Below, piece by piece: positions 33,822 to 42,329 of a stretch of DNA of 64,000 nt. Origin of the DNA: Caldilineaceae bacterium (lineage in GTDB: Bacteria > Chloroflexota > Anaerolineae > Caldilineales > Caldilineaceae); assembly GCA_019637645.1 (NCBI GenBank), contig JAHBVH010000015.1, positions 62,001 to 126,000 on the forward strand, given 5' to 3'. Both the position numbers and the translations under genes were made by a program. The notes under the pieces are model-generated. The model worked only from the letters and a program-made list of their open reading frames with translations. It had not been told where the DNA came from and did no database searches. The stretch's first letter is position 1. The number at the start of each line of letters is the position of its first letter.

Positions 33822-34147
33822 GGGTAGCCTACCTTTGTCTGATAAGAGCTTATACAAGCACCATGTTCACCAGAGAAACCTATCCGGTTTGGAAGCCCAT
33901 AAGTTCGATGCTGTCGATTAAACTGGGGAATTGCTTGCCGCTCTTAATTGTAGCGAAGGCAACCGGAAGATGCAACCTGACAAAAAGATACCCCGACCCG
34001 TCGAAATTGGCGCAAAAAAGCGACTTGACCCCTGTCTAGAGAAACGATTATAATTTTGCCCAGCGGGAAAACACCTCCTTATCCCTGAATTTGTCAACCA
34101 CAGCGTAGATCTAACCTTTTGCACTCTATCTTCTTTAGGAGCATTTT
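33822..34147. other. Divergent intergenic region of the carbohydrate locus
   Basis: The gap between the divergent MDR gene and the solute-binding protein gene. It carries a good sigma-70 promoter for the operon at 34025-34054. No repressor operator is clear; the region after the promoter (34055-34140) is the likely leader. No promoter for the MDR gene is evident. Confidence 0.5.
34025..34054 (+). promoter_or_regulatory. Sigma-70-type promoter of the carbohydrate operon
   Basis: TTGACC (34025-34030) and TATAAT (34049-34054) are separated by 18 bp. Transcription would start near 34061, giving a leader of about 85 nt before the solute-binding protein gene. Confidence 0.7.
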
Positions 34148-35473
34148 ATGTCACGCCATCACAAACGAAACCGTTTGATATTCACGCTTGCGGCGCTTCT
34201 ATTGGTGACCTTGTCCGCTTGTGTCACCCCAGCCGCACCCGGAGAGCAAGCGGCAGCAAAACCCAAAATCACCGTTTGGGCCTCTGTCACCTTTACGCCC
34301 GACGCGGACACCACCCAAAATGATCAGATTACGGCTTGGGCGGAAGCCAATGGTGTCGAAGTGGAACTCGCGCGGATGTCTCAAGACGAACGCACGCCCC
34401 GCTGGCAAACCGCCATCGAAAGCAAACAATTCCCGGACTGCGCAGCCATTGAGTTGAATGACTTGCCCAAGTTTATTCAAAGCGGGGTATTGGTGGAAAC
34501 GACCGAGGTAATGCAGCGCCTCAACGAGTTGGCTGGTGGCCTGACTGATGGGGCCTTCCTCGCCGGGCGCACTGCCGATGGCAAACATTGGTCCGTCCCC
34601 TCTTTTAGCTCCACCGAAGTCTTCTATGTGCGCAAAGACAAACTAGATGAGAAGGGGATCGCCGTCCCCGAAACCTGGGAAGAGACGCTGGCCGCCGCGC
34701 AAGCGATCAATGACCCCGAAAATCAGTTCTGGGGCTGGGGCATGCAAATCGGCACGCCCTCGTGGGATTCCGAAGTCTCCTTCACCTCGATGCTTTGGGC
34801 CTATGGGGGCAAGACATGGGATGAAGAGGGCAAGCCTGCCATCAATTCCCCTGAAACCCGCCAAGTCTTGGATCTGATCAAAACTGCCTGGGACTCCGGT
34901 GTCATTCCGCCGGATGGCCCCACCTGGGATGACAGTGGCAACAACCGCGCCTACCAAAGCGAAATTGTGGGTCTGACGCTCAACACGGGCAGCATCCTGC
35001 GCTATATGCAAACCGAAGATACGGAATTGTTGGAAAAGAGCGCGGTCATTCCGTTGCCTGCCGGGCCAGCCGGTCGCTTTGTCTCGGGCTACTACTATCA
35101 GTGGGGGGTCTTTAACACCAGCGCCAATCCTGAACTTTGCTTGCAGTTGCTGGAATATCTCTTCGCACCGGATCAACTCCGTCCCTTCTACGAAGCTGGC
35201 GGTGGCAATATGCTCCCCGTCTACAAAGAGATGTTGAATGACGACATGTGGCAAGATCCGGTCCGCAAGGTCTTGGCCGATATGGTCCCCAACACCCGCC
35301 CCCAAGGCTACCCCGGGTTGACGACACCGTGGATTCTGGATGCGTGGATGGATCACACCATGGCTAAGATGGTCAATCGGGTGTTGGTCGATGGCTGGAG
35401 CAACGACGACGCCATTGCCGAAGCCGAAACCGCCCTGCAAAAGTGGTATGATCAGTGGCAGACCGCGCAGTAG
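34148..35473 (+). CDS. Carbohydrate ABC transporter solute-binding lipoprotein
   Basis: A 441-residue family 1 extracellular solute-binding protein. Its signal peptide ends in lipobox LLLVTLSAC, and the mature protein starts CVTPAAPGEQ. Typical features are KITVWASVTFTPDADTTQNDQITAWAE, a fold-lining WSVPSFSSTEVFYVRKDKLDEKGI, PETWEETLAAAQAI, and AYGGKTWDEEGKP. It should capture a sugar or oligosaccharide outside the membrane and pass it to the permeases that follow. An AGGAGC site precedes the ATG. It is the first gene of the operon and is followed by a repeat tract, which may help it be expressed more than the permeases. Confidence 0.93.
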   Translation: MSRHHKRNRLIFTLAALLLVTLSACVTPAAPGEQAAAKPKITVWASVTFTPDADTTQNDQITAWAEANGVEVELARMSQDERTPRWQTAIESKQFPDCAAIELNDLPKFIQSGVLVETTEVMQRLNELAGGLTDGAFLAGRTADGKHWSVPSFSSTEVFYVRKDKLDEKGIAVPETWEETLAAAQAINDPENQFWGWGMQIGTPSWDSEVSFTSMLWAYGGKTWDEEGKPAINSPETRQVLDLIKTAWDSGVIPPDGPTWDDSGNNRAYQSEIVGLTLNTGSILRYMQTEDTELLEKSAVIPLPAGPAGRFVSGYYYQWGVFNTSANPELCLQLLEYLFAPDQLRPFYEAGGGNMLPVYKEMLNDDMWQDPVRKVLADMVPNTRPQGYPGLTTPWILDAWMDHTMAKMVNRVLVDGWSNDDAIAEAETALQKWYDQWQTAQ

Positions 35474-35478
35474 GATGG

Positions 35479-35566
35479 TAAGTCAGAGGTCAGAAGGCAG
35501 AAGACAGAGAACAGAAGACAGAATGCTGCTGACCTCTGACCTCTGACCTCTGACCTACTGTATTAA
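35479..35566. repeat. Purine/pyrimidine inverted repeat tract in operon
   Basis: A purine-rich arm (GTCAGAGGTCAGAAGGCAGAAG, interrupted) is followed by repeated GACCTCT units (GACCTCTGACCTCTGACC), which can pair into a long hairpin. It lies exactly between the solute-binding protein stop and the first permease start, and is related to the tracts at 9.1 and 60.2 kb. Confidence 0.85.
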
Positions 35567-35582
35567 TAAGGAGAGCTCGCGC

Positions 35583-36521
35583 ATGGCAGTCGAGGTCGAT
35601 CGCCGGACCGTTGCCCCAGTGACAAAACCACGGTCCCCCCGTTGGCGTAAACTGGGGCGCGATTTTGTCCTGGCCTACACATTACTGCTCCCCCTCATTC
35701 TCATCTTATTCCTCTTGTTGGCCTACCCGATTGCTTCGGCGCTCTGGATCACCTTGCAGGACAAGACGATTGGGATGGTGGGGCGCTTTATCTGGTTTGA
35801 AAATTATCGGGAGTTATTGCTGGAAGACCCCTTCTTCTGGCAGGTGGTACGCAACGGCCTGATCTTTACCGTGGGCTCGGTCTTTCTCAAGCTCGTGGTG
35901 GGGATGATCATGGCGCTGGTGCTCAATCAGCCGTTGGTTTGGCGTGGCCTTTGGCGTGGCTTATTGCTCATGCCCTGGGTAGCTCCTACGGTCGTCACGG
36001 CGCTGAGCTGGCGCTGGATCCTGGATCTGACGGGCGTGCTCAATTTGATGTTGCGCGACCTGGGGCTGATGCGGATCCCGATCCCTTGGTTGGCCCAATA
36101 TGGCACGGCACTCTTTGCCCTCATTCTGGTCAACACGTGGCGCGGCTTTCCCTTCTTTGGCATTACCTTGTTGGCGGGCATGCAGGCGATTCCCCAAGAG
36201 CTCTATGAAGCAGCCGAGATCGATGGCGCAACCGCGTGGCAACGCTTTCTCTATGTCACCCTGCCCAGCTTGCGTACGGTCATCCTGGTCGTGACCATTC
36301 TCTCGATCATCTGGACCTTTAACGATTTTAGCATTGTGTGGCTCCTCACCGGTGGTGGCCCTGGCCATGCCACCGATGTTTTTGCCACCTATACCTACAA
36401 ACTAGGCTTTGTTACCTCGCGCTTGGGCTATGGCCAAACGGTCTCCGTCATTTTAGCGCCCGTATTGATTGGGATCATCATGATCCTTTCGCCCTTTATG
36501 CTCCGTGGGGAGGCCGAATGA
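35583..36521 (+). CDS. Carbohydrate ABC transporter permease (MalF-type)
   Basis: A 312-residue inner membrane permease with six to seven spans, beginning LAYTLLLPLILILFLLLAYPIASALW. The EAA loop, which docks the ATPase, is ELYEAAEIDGATAWQRFLYVTLPSLR. It belongs to the MalF/UgpA-type sugar permease group and pairs with the next gene as a heterodimer. The start at 35583 follows an AAGGAGAGC site. The operon carries no ATPase, so a shared MsmK/UgpC-like ATPase elsewhere must power it. Confidence 0.93.
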   Translation: MAVEVDRRTVAPVTKPRSPRWRKLGRDFVLAYTLLLPLILILFLLLAYPIASALWITLQDKTIGMVGRFIWFENYRELLLEDPFFWQVVRNGLIFTVGSVFLKLVVGMIMALVLNQPLVWRGLWRGLLLMPWVAPTVVTALSWRWILDLTGVLNLMLRDLGLMRIPIPWLAQYGTALFALILVNTWRGFPFFGITLLAGMQAIPQELYEAAEIDGATAWQRFLYVTLPSLRTVILVVTILSIIWTFNDFSIVWLLTGGGPGHATDVFATYTYKLGFVTSRLGYGQTVSVILAPVLIGIIMILSPFMLRGEAE

Positions 36522-37372
36522 GCACCACGCAACCCAACCGCAAACCACAAAAGCTTTGGTTAACCGCTATTACCTATCTCACACTAGCGGCCCTTTTGTT
36601 TGGCTCCCTCTTCCCCTTCTATTGGATGGGGCTTACCTCCCTGCGCAAGGGGAAACAAGTTTATACCAAAGAGCAGGTTCTGGTGCCCCGCGATCTAACG
36701 CTGGAAAACTATCAATTTGTCTTTACCGAGCGCCCAACGGCCCGCTGGCTGCGCAACAGCATCATCATGGCCTTTGCCAGTAGCGCGGTTTCGGTCGCGG
36801 TGGGGGTCTTGGCAGGCTATAGCATTGTCCGGTTGAAATTCTGGGGCAACCGCACTATTGCCAAAGGGGTGCTCTTTACCTACCTGATCCCAACGTCGCT
36901 GCTCTTTATTCCCATGTTTATTCTCATGTTTAACTTGCGGCTGACCAGTGGATTATGGGGCTTGTTGTTGGCCTATCTCTCCTTTAATGTCCCCTTCTGC
37001 ACCTGGCTGATTTTGGGCTATTTCCGCAGCATTCCCGAAGAGTTGGAAGATGCTGCTCGGATTGACGGCTGTAGTCGTTTGGGCGTTTTGGGGCGCATCA
37101 TTCTTCCTTTGGCCGCGCCGGGCATCGTCACCGCCTTTATCTTTGGCTTTACCAACTCTTGGAATGAATTTCTCTACGCCGTTACGCTCGTCAGTCGCCG
37201 CGAATTAATGACCCTGCCCACGGGATTGGGTAGCTATATTCTGGGCGATGTTTTTCTCTGGGGTCCTTTAATGGCAACGGCCATTATTACGGCCCTACCG
37301 CCCGTGATTCTCTTTATTGTCGTGCAACGGTTTATTGTGGCAGGCATGACGCTGGGCTCAGTTAAAGGGTGA
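36518..37372 (+). CDS. Carbohydrate ABC transporter permease (MalG-type)
   Basis: A 284-residue second permease. It starts with an ATGA overlap of 4 bp on the first permease stop and has a GGGGAGG site. Family features are WLRNSIIMAFASSAVSVAVGVLAGYSI, IPTSLLFIPMFILM, and the EAA loop ELEDAARIDGCSRLGVLGRIILPLAAPGIV. It forms the heterodimeric channel with the upstream gene. A perfect palindrome follows its stop. Confidence 0.93.
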   Translation: MSTTQPNRKPQKLWLTAITYLTLAALLFGSLFPFYWMGLTSLRKGKQVYTKEQVLVPRDLTLENYQFVFTERPTARWLRNSIIMAFASSAVSVAVGVLAGYSIVRLKFWGNRTIAKGVLFTYLIPTSLLFIPMFILMFNLRLTSGLWGLLLAYLSFNVPFCTWLILGYFRSIPEELEDAARIDGCSRLGVLGRIILPLAAPGIVTAFIFGFTNSWNEFLYAVTLVSRRELMTLPTGLGSYILGDVFLWGPLMATAIITALPPVILFIVVQRFIVAGMTLGSVKG

Positions 37373-37381
37373 TCGGAAGCC

Positions 37382-37414
37382 AGCGCGGTCAGGGTTGTAA
37401 ACCCTGACCGCGCT
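37382..37414. repeat. Palindrome between permease and Gfo/Idh genes
   Basis: Arms AGCGCGGTCAGGGTT and AACCCTGACCGCGCT pair perfectly around a 3-nt loop, 9 bp after the permease stop. No T-run follows, so in the operon it is more likely an mRNA-stabilising or partial-termination structure than a full terminator. Confidence 0.85.
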
Positions 37415-37431
37415 TAGACGAAAGCAAAACT

Positions 37432-38673
37432 ATGAGTAACGAAAAAATTCGGGTGGGAGTGATCGGGGTCGGGCGCGGGCAAAGCTTTGCCCGCGGGGCG
37501 GATCTGGTCGGCATGGAATTGGTCGCCATCTGTGACAAATGGGAAGAAAAGCTGAACGAAGTCGGTAAACAATTTGGTGTCACCACCTATACCGACTATG
37601 ACCGCTTTCTCGAACATGAGATGGATGCTGTCGTTCTCGCCAATTATTTTACCGAGCATGCCCCTTTTGCCATCAAAGCGCTCCACGCGGGCAAACATGT
37701 GATGAGCGAAACCGCGGCCAACCGTACCTTGGCCGAAGGGGTCGCGCTCTGTCGCGCCGTGGAAGCCACCGGCAAGATCTATATGTTTGCCGAAAACTAC
37801 CCCTTCACGGCGTTTAACCAAGAGCTGGCGCGCCTCTATCGCACGGGTGAGATTGGGCGGGTGCTCTATGCCGAGGGGGAATACAACCATCCCATGGCCC
37901 CCCACGACATTTTGCGGATTTCGCCCGGCCTCCAGCACTGGCGCAATTGGCTGCCCGCCACCTACTATTGTACCCACGCCTTGGCCCCGCTGATGACCGT
38001 CACCGATACCATGCCCACTTCGGTCAATGCTTTGGTGGTTGCCGCGCCCGAGGTAACTGACCAACTGCCGCGCTACAACGACCCCACCTCGGTCATCCTC
38101 TGCCGCATGGATAATGGCGCGGTCTTCCGCATCTTTGGCCTCTGGTCACCCGGCCATAGCAACTGGTATCGCTTTCATGGCACCCAAGGCGCGATGGAGA
38201 TCACGCGCGGCCCTGGCTACTTTGGCCCCGGCCAAGTGCGCGTCTGGCACGATGAATGGAACTGTCCAGCGGGCGTGCCCACCGAGCGTACCTATCTTCC
38301 CGACTGGCCGGAACATGGCGATCTGGCGCGCAAAGCAGGCCACGGTGGTGGTGACTTTTGGACGAACTTCCACTTTTCTAATGCCATTCGCAGCGGTGAA
38401 CAGCCCTATTTGAATGTCTATCGGGGCGTCGCCATGAGCAGTGTTGGCATTCTGGCTTGGAAGAGCGCGTTGGAAGAAGGGCGTCCTTTTGCCGTGCCCG
38501 ATTTCAGCGACGAAACCAGCCGCCAATCGGTGGAACACGATCACTGGTCGCCCTGGCCCCAAGATGCTGCCCCTGGGCAGCCGCCGCCGTCTATCCGTGG
38601 CTTGGTCGAGCCCACGCCCGAAAGCATTGCCTTTGGCCGCGCAATCTGGGCCGAACAAGGGCACCATGGATAG
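37432..38673 (+). CDS. Gfo/Idh/MocA-family oxidoreductase
   Basis: A 413-residue NAD(P)-dependent oxidoreductase. The nucleotide-binding region is VGVIGVGRGQSFARGADLVGMELVAICD. The dehydrogenase domain has AGKHVMSETAANRTLAEG and AENYPFTAFNQELARLYRTGEIGRVLYAEGEYNHP, as in sugar and inositol dehydrogenases. A catalytic Lys (GKH) and a Tyr/His region (ATYYCTHALAPLMTVT) are visible. It probably oxidises the sugar or sugar acid brought in by the transporter, but the substrate is unknown. It is fourth in the operon, flanked by palindromes on both sides. Confidence 0.88.
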   Translation: MSNEKIRVGVIGVGRGQSFARGADLVGMELVAICDKWEEKLNEVGKQFGVTTYTDYDRFLEHEMDAVVLANYFTEHAPFAIKALHAGKHVMSETAANRTLAEGVALCRAVEATGKIYMFAENYPFTAFNQELARLYRTGEIGRVLYAEGEYNHPMAPHDILRISPGLQHWRNWLPATYYCTHALAPLMTVTDTMPTSVNALVVAAPEVTDQLPRYNDPTSVILCRMDNGAVFRIFGLWSPGHSNWYRFHGTQGAMEITRGPGYFGPGQVRVWHDEWNCPAGVPTERTYLPDWPEHGDLARKAGHGGGDFWTNFHFSNAIRSGEQPYLNVYRGVAMSSVGILAWKSALEEGRPFAVPDFSDETSRQSVEHDHWSPWPQDAAPGQPPPSIRGLVEPTPESIAFGRAIWAEQGHHG

Positions 38674-38729
38674 CCAGGGATCGCATCAAACACTATGCCA
38701 ACGAGATCACGGAAGATAAAAATCGTAGG

Positions 38730-38793
38730 ACGCGGATAGACGCGGAGCAACGCGGATAAATTTTTATCCGCGTTGCTCCGCGTCTATCCGCGT
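38730..38793. repeat. Long palindrome, ACGCGGATA-type
   Basis: A 31-bp arm composed of three ACGCGG-starting units (ACGCGGATAG, ACGCGGAGCA, ACGCGGATAAA) is followed after 2 bp by its perfect complement. It lies between the Gfo/Idh and alcohol dehydrogenase genes of the operon. Homologous palindromes occur at 47.28 and 61.08 kb. Confidence 0.9.
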
Positions 38794-38826
38794 TCCCTTA
38801 CTCATCAGGAAGGAAAGCTAAGGGCT

Positions 38827-39804
38827 ATGCGTGCAGTTCAGGTTGTTGCCCCTGGCAAGATTCAATTTGTCGAGATTCAGCGGCCAGCCTTGGTGCCTGG
38901 TCATGTCCTTGTGCGACCACGCTATTTGTCCCTCTGTGGCAGCGATGTACATATGGTCTACTATGGCGACGAGCACGACTATCCTCACGCCGTGGGCAGT
39001 AGCGGCCATGAGATGGTCGGGGTGGTCGAAGCGGTCGATGCCCCTGGCTGTGGCATCCAAGTGGGTGATTGGGCGCTCACCCTCTCGCCGCCGCAACTGG
39101 CCATGACCGAATGTTTTCTGGCCCCAGCGGACCATGTTTTTGTGCTGCCGCCCAATACAGCACCGCAGCTTATGTTACAGGCCCAGCAATTGGGTACCGT
39201 CATCTTTTCCTGTAAACGGCTGCCCAATGTGTTGGGCAAAACCGTCGCGGTCATTGGGCAAGGCTCAGCCGGTCTTTATTTTGACTTTATGCTCAGACGG
39301 ATGGGGGCCAGCACCGTCATTGGCATCGATCTCCAAGCGGCCCGCGTGGCGGTGGCCTCTCAATTCGGCGCGACCCACACCGTCCACAACCAAGCAACCG
39401 ATGCAGTAGCCGCGGTGGCGGCCATCACCCAAGGGCAACTTGCCGACATCGTGATCGAAGCCGCGGGTGATCCAGCGGCGATCAATCTGGTGCCCCATCT
39501 GGTCAAACGCTATGGGCATATCCTCTATTTTGGTATGCCACGCGCCCAAACATTTCCCTTTGATTTTGGTGCTTTGTATACTAAGTATTGCCACACCATC
39601 TCAAATTCCGGCACCGCCTTCGAGCCGGGGCATCTCTCTACTCGGCAAGCGCTTCAGTTGATTGCAAGCGGGGAGATCGATGTGGAGCTGCTGCTCACCC
39701 ATCGCTTCCCATTTGACCGCGTCATGGATGCCTATGCGTTGGCCCATGCCCGTGGCGACAATTGTATTAAAATTTTAGTGGAGATTCCAGGGAGTGATTC
39801 ATGA
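38827..39804 (+). CDS. Alcohol dehydrogenase-like MDR protein
   Basis: A 325-residue zinc-type MDR dehydrogenase. LSLCGSDVHMVYYGDEHDYPHAVGSSGHEMVGVVEAVD supplies the catalytic zinc ligands (Cys, His-Glu), and AVIGQGSAGLYFDFMLRRMGASTVIGID binds NAD. The structural zinc cysteine cluster is absent, as in the sorbitol/threonine dehydrogenase-like short forms. The ATG at 38827 has AAGGAAAG and AGGG upstream. Its stop overlaps the next gene start by 4 bp (ATGA), so translation is coupled. Confidence 0.87.
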   Translation: MRAVQVVAPGKIQFVEIQRPALVPGHVLVRPRYLSLCGSDVHMVYYGDEHDYPHAVGSSGHEMVGVVEAVDAPGCGIQVGDWALTLSPPQLAMTECFLAPADHVFVLPPNTAPQLMLQAQQLGTVIFSCKRLPNVLGKTVAVIGQGSAGLYFDFMLRRMGASTVIGIDLQAARVAVASQFGATHTVHNQATDAVAAVAAITQGQLADIVIEAAGDPAAINLVPHLVKRYGHILYFGMPRAQTFPFDFGALYTKYCHTISNSGTAFEPGHLSTRQALQLIASGEIDVELLLTHRFPFDRVMDAYALAHARGDNCIKILVEIPGSDS

Positions 39805-40880
39805 GTGATCGAATTCGCATTCCAGCCGATGAAATGCGTACCTTTATTGCAGCCCTGTTTCAACGGCTGCAAGTGCCCGCCGACGATGCCCAAACTGCCG
39901 CCGATGTGTTGGTGACAGCGGATCTGCGGGGAGTAGAGAGCCACGGCATCAATAATTTGTGGCAATATACCGACCCTTTGCGCGCGGGCACGCTCAACCC
40001 GCAGCCGAACATTACCTTGCCCAGCGAAACCGGTGTCACCGCGCTGGTCGATGGCGATGGCGGCATGGGCTTGGTGGTGGGTGTAAAGGCCATGGACCTA
40101 TGTATTGCCAAAGCCAAGGAACATGGGGTAGGCATTGCTACCGTCCGGCGCAGTCGGCACTATGGCATGGCTGCTTATCATGCCATGCGCTGTCTACCTC
40201 ACGACATGATCGGCATTTCGCTGACCAACAATGCCGGTATCGCCATTGTGCCTACCTATGGCAACGAACCTATGCTCTCGACCAACCCGATCAGTGTCGC
40301 TGTGCCCACAGACAAAGAGATCCCCTATGTGCTCGACATGGCAACCTCGGTCGTGGCCTTTAGCAAGATCGGCGCGGCGCTCACCAAAGGGGAGAAGATC
40401 CCCTTGGGCTGGGTGATCGACGACCAAGGGCAGCCGGTCGATGATTCCCAAGCCGCGTGGGAAGGACGCCGGATTCTTCCCCTGGGCAGCACGCCAGACG
40501 GCAGCAGCCACAAGGGCTATGGCTTGGCTGTCTTGGTCGATATTCTCACCGGCGTGCTTTCCGGTGGCATCTATGGCAACCTCGCCTTCCGCAACCCGCC
40601 CGAAGATCCCAAAGTGCGTGATAGCTCGTCGCACTTCTTCATGGCCATTCGGATCGATAGCTTCCGCCCTGTTGATGAATTCAAAGCAACCATGGACGAT
40701 ATGCTCTCGGCCCTCCGCAATTCGGCCAAAGCCCCAGGCCGCGATCGGATCTACACCCACGGCGAAAAAGAGTACGAAGCCACCGCCGAACGCAGCCGCT
40801 TAGGTATCCCGTATCACGTCGCCTTTGTCAAGAAATTGCGCGAACTGGCAACAGAGTTTGACGTGCCTTTCTCTTATTAA
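39801..40880 (+). CDS. Ldh2/malate-lactate dehydrogenase family oxidoreductase
   Basis: A 359-residue protein of the Ldh_2 family (malate, L-sulfolactate, ureidoglycolate and 2,3-diketo-L-gulonate reductases). Typical stretches are DLRGVESHGINNLWQYTDPLRAGTLNPQPNI, HYGMAAYHAMRCLPHDMIGISLTNN, PMLSTNPISVAVPT, and SHKGYGLAVLVDILTGVLSGG. It reduces or oxidises a 2-keto/hydroxy acid with NAD(P)H. It is translationally coupled to the upstream alcohol dehydrogenase by an ATGA overlap and is the last operon gene, followed by a terminator at 41.1 kb. Confidence 0.9.
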   Translation: MSDRIRIPADEMRTFIAALFQRLQVPADDAQTAADVLVTADLRGVESHGINNLWQYTDPLRAGTLNPQPNITLPSETGVTALVDGDGGMGLVVGVKAMDLCIAKAKEHGVGIATVRRSRHYGMAAYHAMRCLPHDMIGISLTNNAGIAIVPTYGNEPMLSTNPISVAVPTDKEIPYVLDMATSVVAFSKIGAALTKGEKIPLGWVIDDQGQPVDDSQAAWEGRRILPLGSTPDGSSHKGYGLAVLVDILTGVLSGGIYGNLAFRNPPEDPKVRDSSSHFFMAIRIDSFRPVDEFKATMDDMLSALRNSAKAPGRDRIYTHGEKEYEATAERSRLGIPYHVAFVKKLRELATEFDVPFSY

Positions 40881-41002
40881 CGCAACGTACACCGTAGGCA
40901 CCGTCAGCGGATACTACGCATCGCTTGAACGGATTCCAAGCCTGAATCCGTTCTGCGGATAAAGACTGAAATGCAGCTGCCTAGCCGCCCATCCGCGCCA
41001 TC

Positions 41003-41060
41003 CGTCCGCGAATAACTCCGCTGACAGCCTCCCCCGCGTAAGCGGAGTTATTCGCGGACG
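41003..41060. repeat. 20-bp perfect inverted repeat
   Basis: Arms CGTCCGCGAATAACTCCGCT and AGCGGAGTTATTCGCGGACG pair perfectly around an 18-bp spacer. It sits between the operon end and its terminator, and resembles the other intergenic palindromes of the window without sharing their sequence. Confidence 0.8.
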
Positions 41061-41080
41061 TAGCCCCCAAAAACCAAACC

Positions 41081-41117
41081 AACTTGACTGGCAACGAACC
41101 GCTGCCAGTCAAGTTTT
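41081..41117 (+). terminator. Rho-independent terminator of the carbohydrate operon
   Basis: A 13-bp perfect stem AACTTGACTGGCA / TGCCAGTCAAGTT with a 9-nt loop, ending in a short T-run. It lies about 200 bp after the last operon gene. Confidence 0.75.
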
Positions 41118-41300
41118 GCCTTATCATCCATCAGACCCCGCTCGGACCCACCTGCAATTCTGAGAATTTGCCCAGATCGATATACAATAGTCACGCAACT
41201 CATTTGGCACAGCAGGGTGCTTCGCCTTCCTGCACCAGGTGGGTATAGGACCGAATCAATACCATTCTCTCCTTACTGGCACAGAGGACGTGTACGCCCC

Positions 41301-42329
41301 ATGAGCTGGGTGAAGGCATCGATCATTAGACCCTTTTGGAATACGGCAGAAAGACGCCTCCGTGCCGGTTGGCGGGTTGCCCTGTACTCTGTGCTCTGGG
41401 TCACCATTCAAATCGCGGCCACCTTTGTCATGCAATCCCCGTTGACCGCTTTCTTGATCACGCTCTGGCCCGCGCTCGCGCCCATTGCCGATGCTGTGCT
41501 TTTCTACCTACTCAATACCCTGCTTGTCATCGGCATGACTTGGGTGATGACGCAACAGATCGACCATCGCACCTTCGCTGCCATTGGGCTGCGCTTGGAT
41601 CGCCAGTGGCTTGCGGATCTTGGCTTTGGCTTGCTGTTGGGGGCCGGGCTCATGACGCTGATCTTTGCCGTCGAGTGGGGGCTGGGGTGGATCCGCATTA
41701 TCGCTTCTTTCCAGACAACGATCGCGGCAACGCCCTTTCGGATCGCCATTTGGCAGCCAATTTTCTTATTTCTCGCGGTTGGAATCAATGAGGAGATCCT
41801 GTCGCGTGGCTATCACTTGCGCAACTTGGCCGAAGGGATTCACTCGCGCTACGTGAGCCCGCAATTGGCGATTGTCATTGCTTGGCTGATCTCATCGCTC
41901 ATCTTTGGCTTTCTCCATATTTTGAACCCGAACAGCACCTGGGTCAGCACCTTGGCGCTCATGCTGGCGGGCATCTTTCTGGGGCTAGGCTATGTACTGA
42001 CGGGGCGACTCGGCTTGCCGATTGGGTTGCATATCACATGGAATTTCTTTCAGGGCAGTGTCTATGGCTTTCGCGTCAGCGGCAATAATCTCAGCGACAC
42101 AAGCTTTATCACCATTCAACAGGCTGGTCCGCCTCTCTGGACGGGGGGAGCGTTCGGGCCAGAAGCTGGCTTGATCGGCATTGTTGCAATTCTGTTAGGG
42201 ATGGTCTGTACGCTTCTCTGGGTCCGCTGGCACTATGGTACGCTGGCACTGCAACCGGCGCTCGCCACCTACCGTGATCGCCGCCGCCCGCTCATCTATC
42301 AAGAACAAGGAGCTTTGCATGTCGAATAA
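41301..42329 (+). CDS. CPBP family intramembrane metalloprotease
   Basis: A 342-residue polytopic membrane protein of the CPBP/CAAX-protease (Abi) family. The catalytic motif is NEEILSRGYHLRNL (EExxxR), followed by FGFLHILNP and GLHITWNFFQGSVYGF, the second and third conserved His motifs. About eight spans are present. In other bacteria such proteins process bacteriocin-related or prenylated substrates. The ATG at 41301 is preferred over an upstream in-frame start. It ends 11 bp inside argH. Confidence 0.9.
   Translation: MSWVKASIIRPFWNTAERRLRAGWRVALYSVLWVTIQIAATFVMQSPLTAFLITLWPALAPIADAVLFYLLNTLLVIGMTWVMTQQIDHRTFAAIGLRLDRQWLADLGFGLLLGAGLMTLIFAVEWGLGWIRIIASFQTTIAATPFRIAIWQPIFLFLAVGINEEILSRGYHLRNLAEGIHSRYVSPQLAIVIAWLISSLIFGFLHILNPNSTWVSTLALMLAGIFLGLGYVLTGRLGLPIGLHITWNFFQGSVYGFRVSGNNLSDTSFITIQQAGPPLWTGGAFGPEAGLIGIVAILLGMVCTLLWVRWHYGTLALQPALATYRDRRRPLIYQEQGALHVE

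Larger units (their letters stand above)
40881..41300. other. Post-operon region with hairpins
   Basis: After the operon this 420-bp gap contains a small inverted repeat (AACGGATTC / GAATCCGTT at about 40928-40956), a 20-bp perfect inverted repeat (41003-41060) and a terminator (41081-41117). The rest, 41120-41300, should carry the promoter of the CPBP-argH unit; I see no clear hexamers. Confidence 0.5.
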
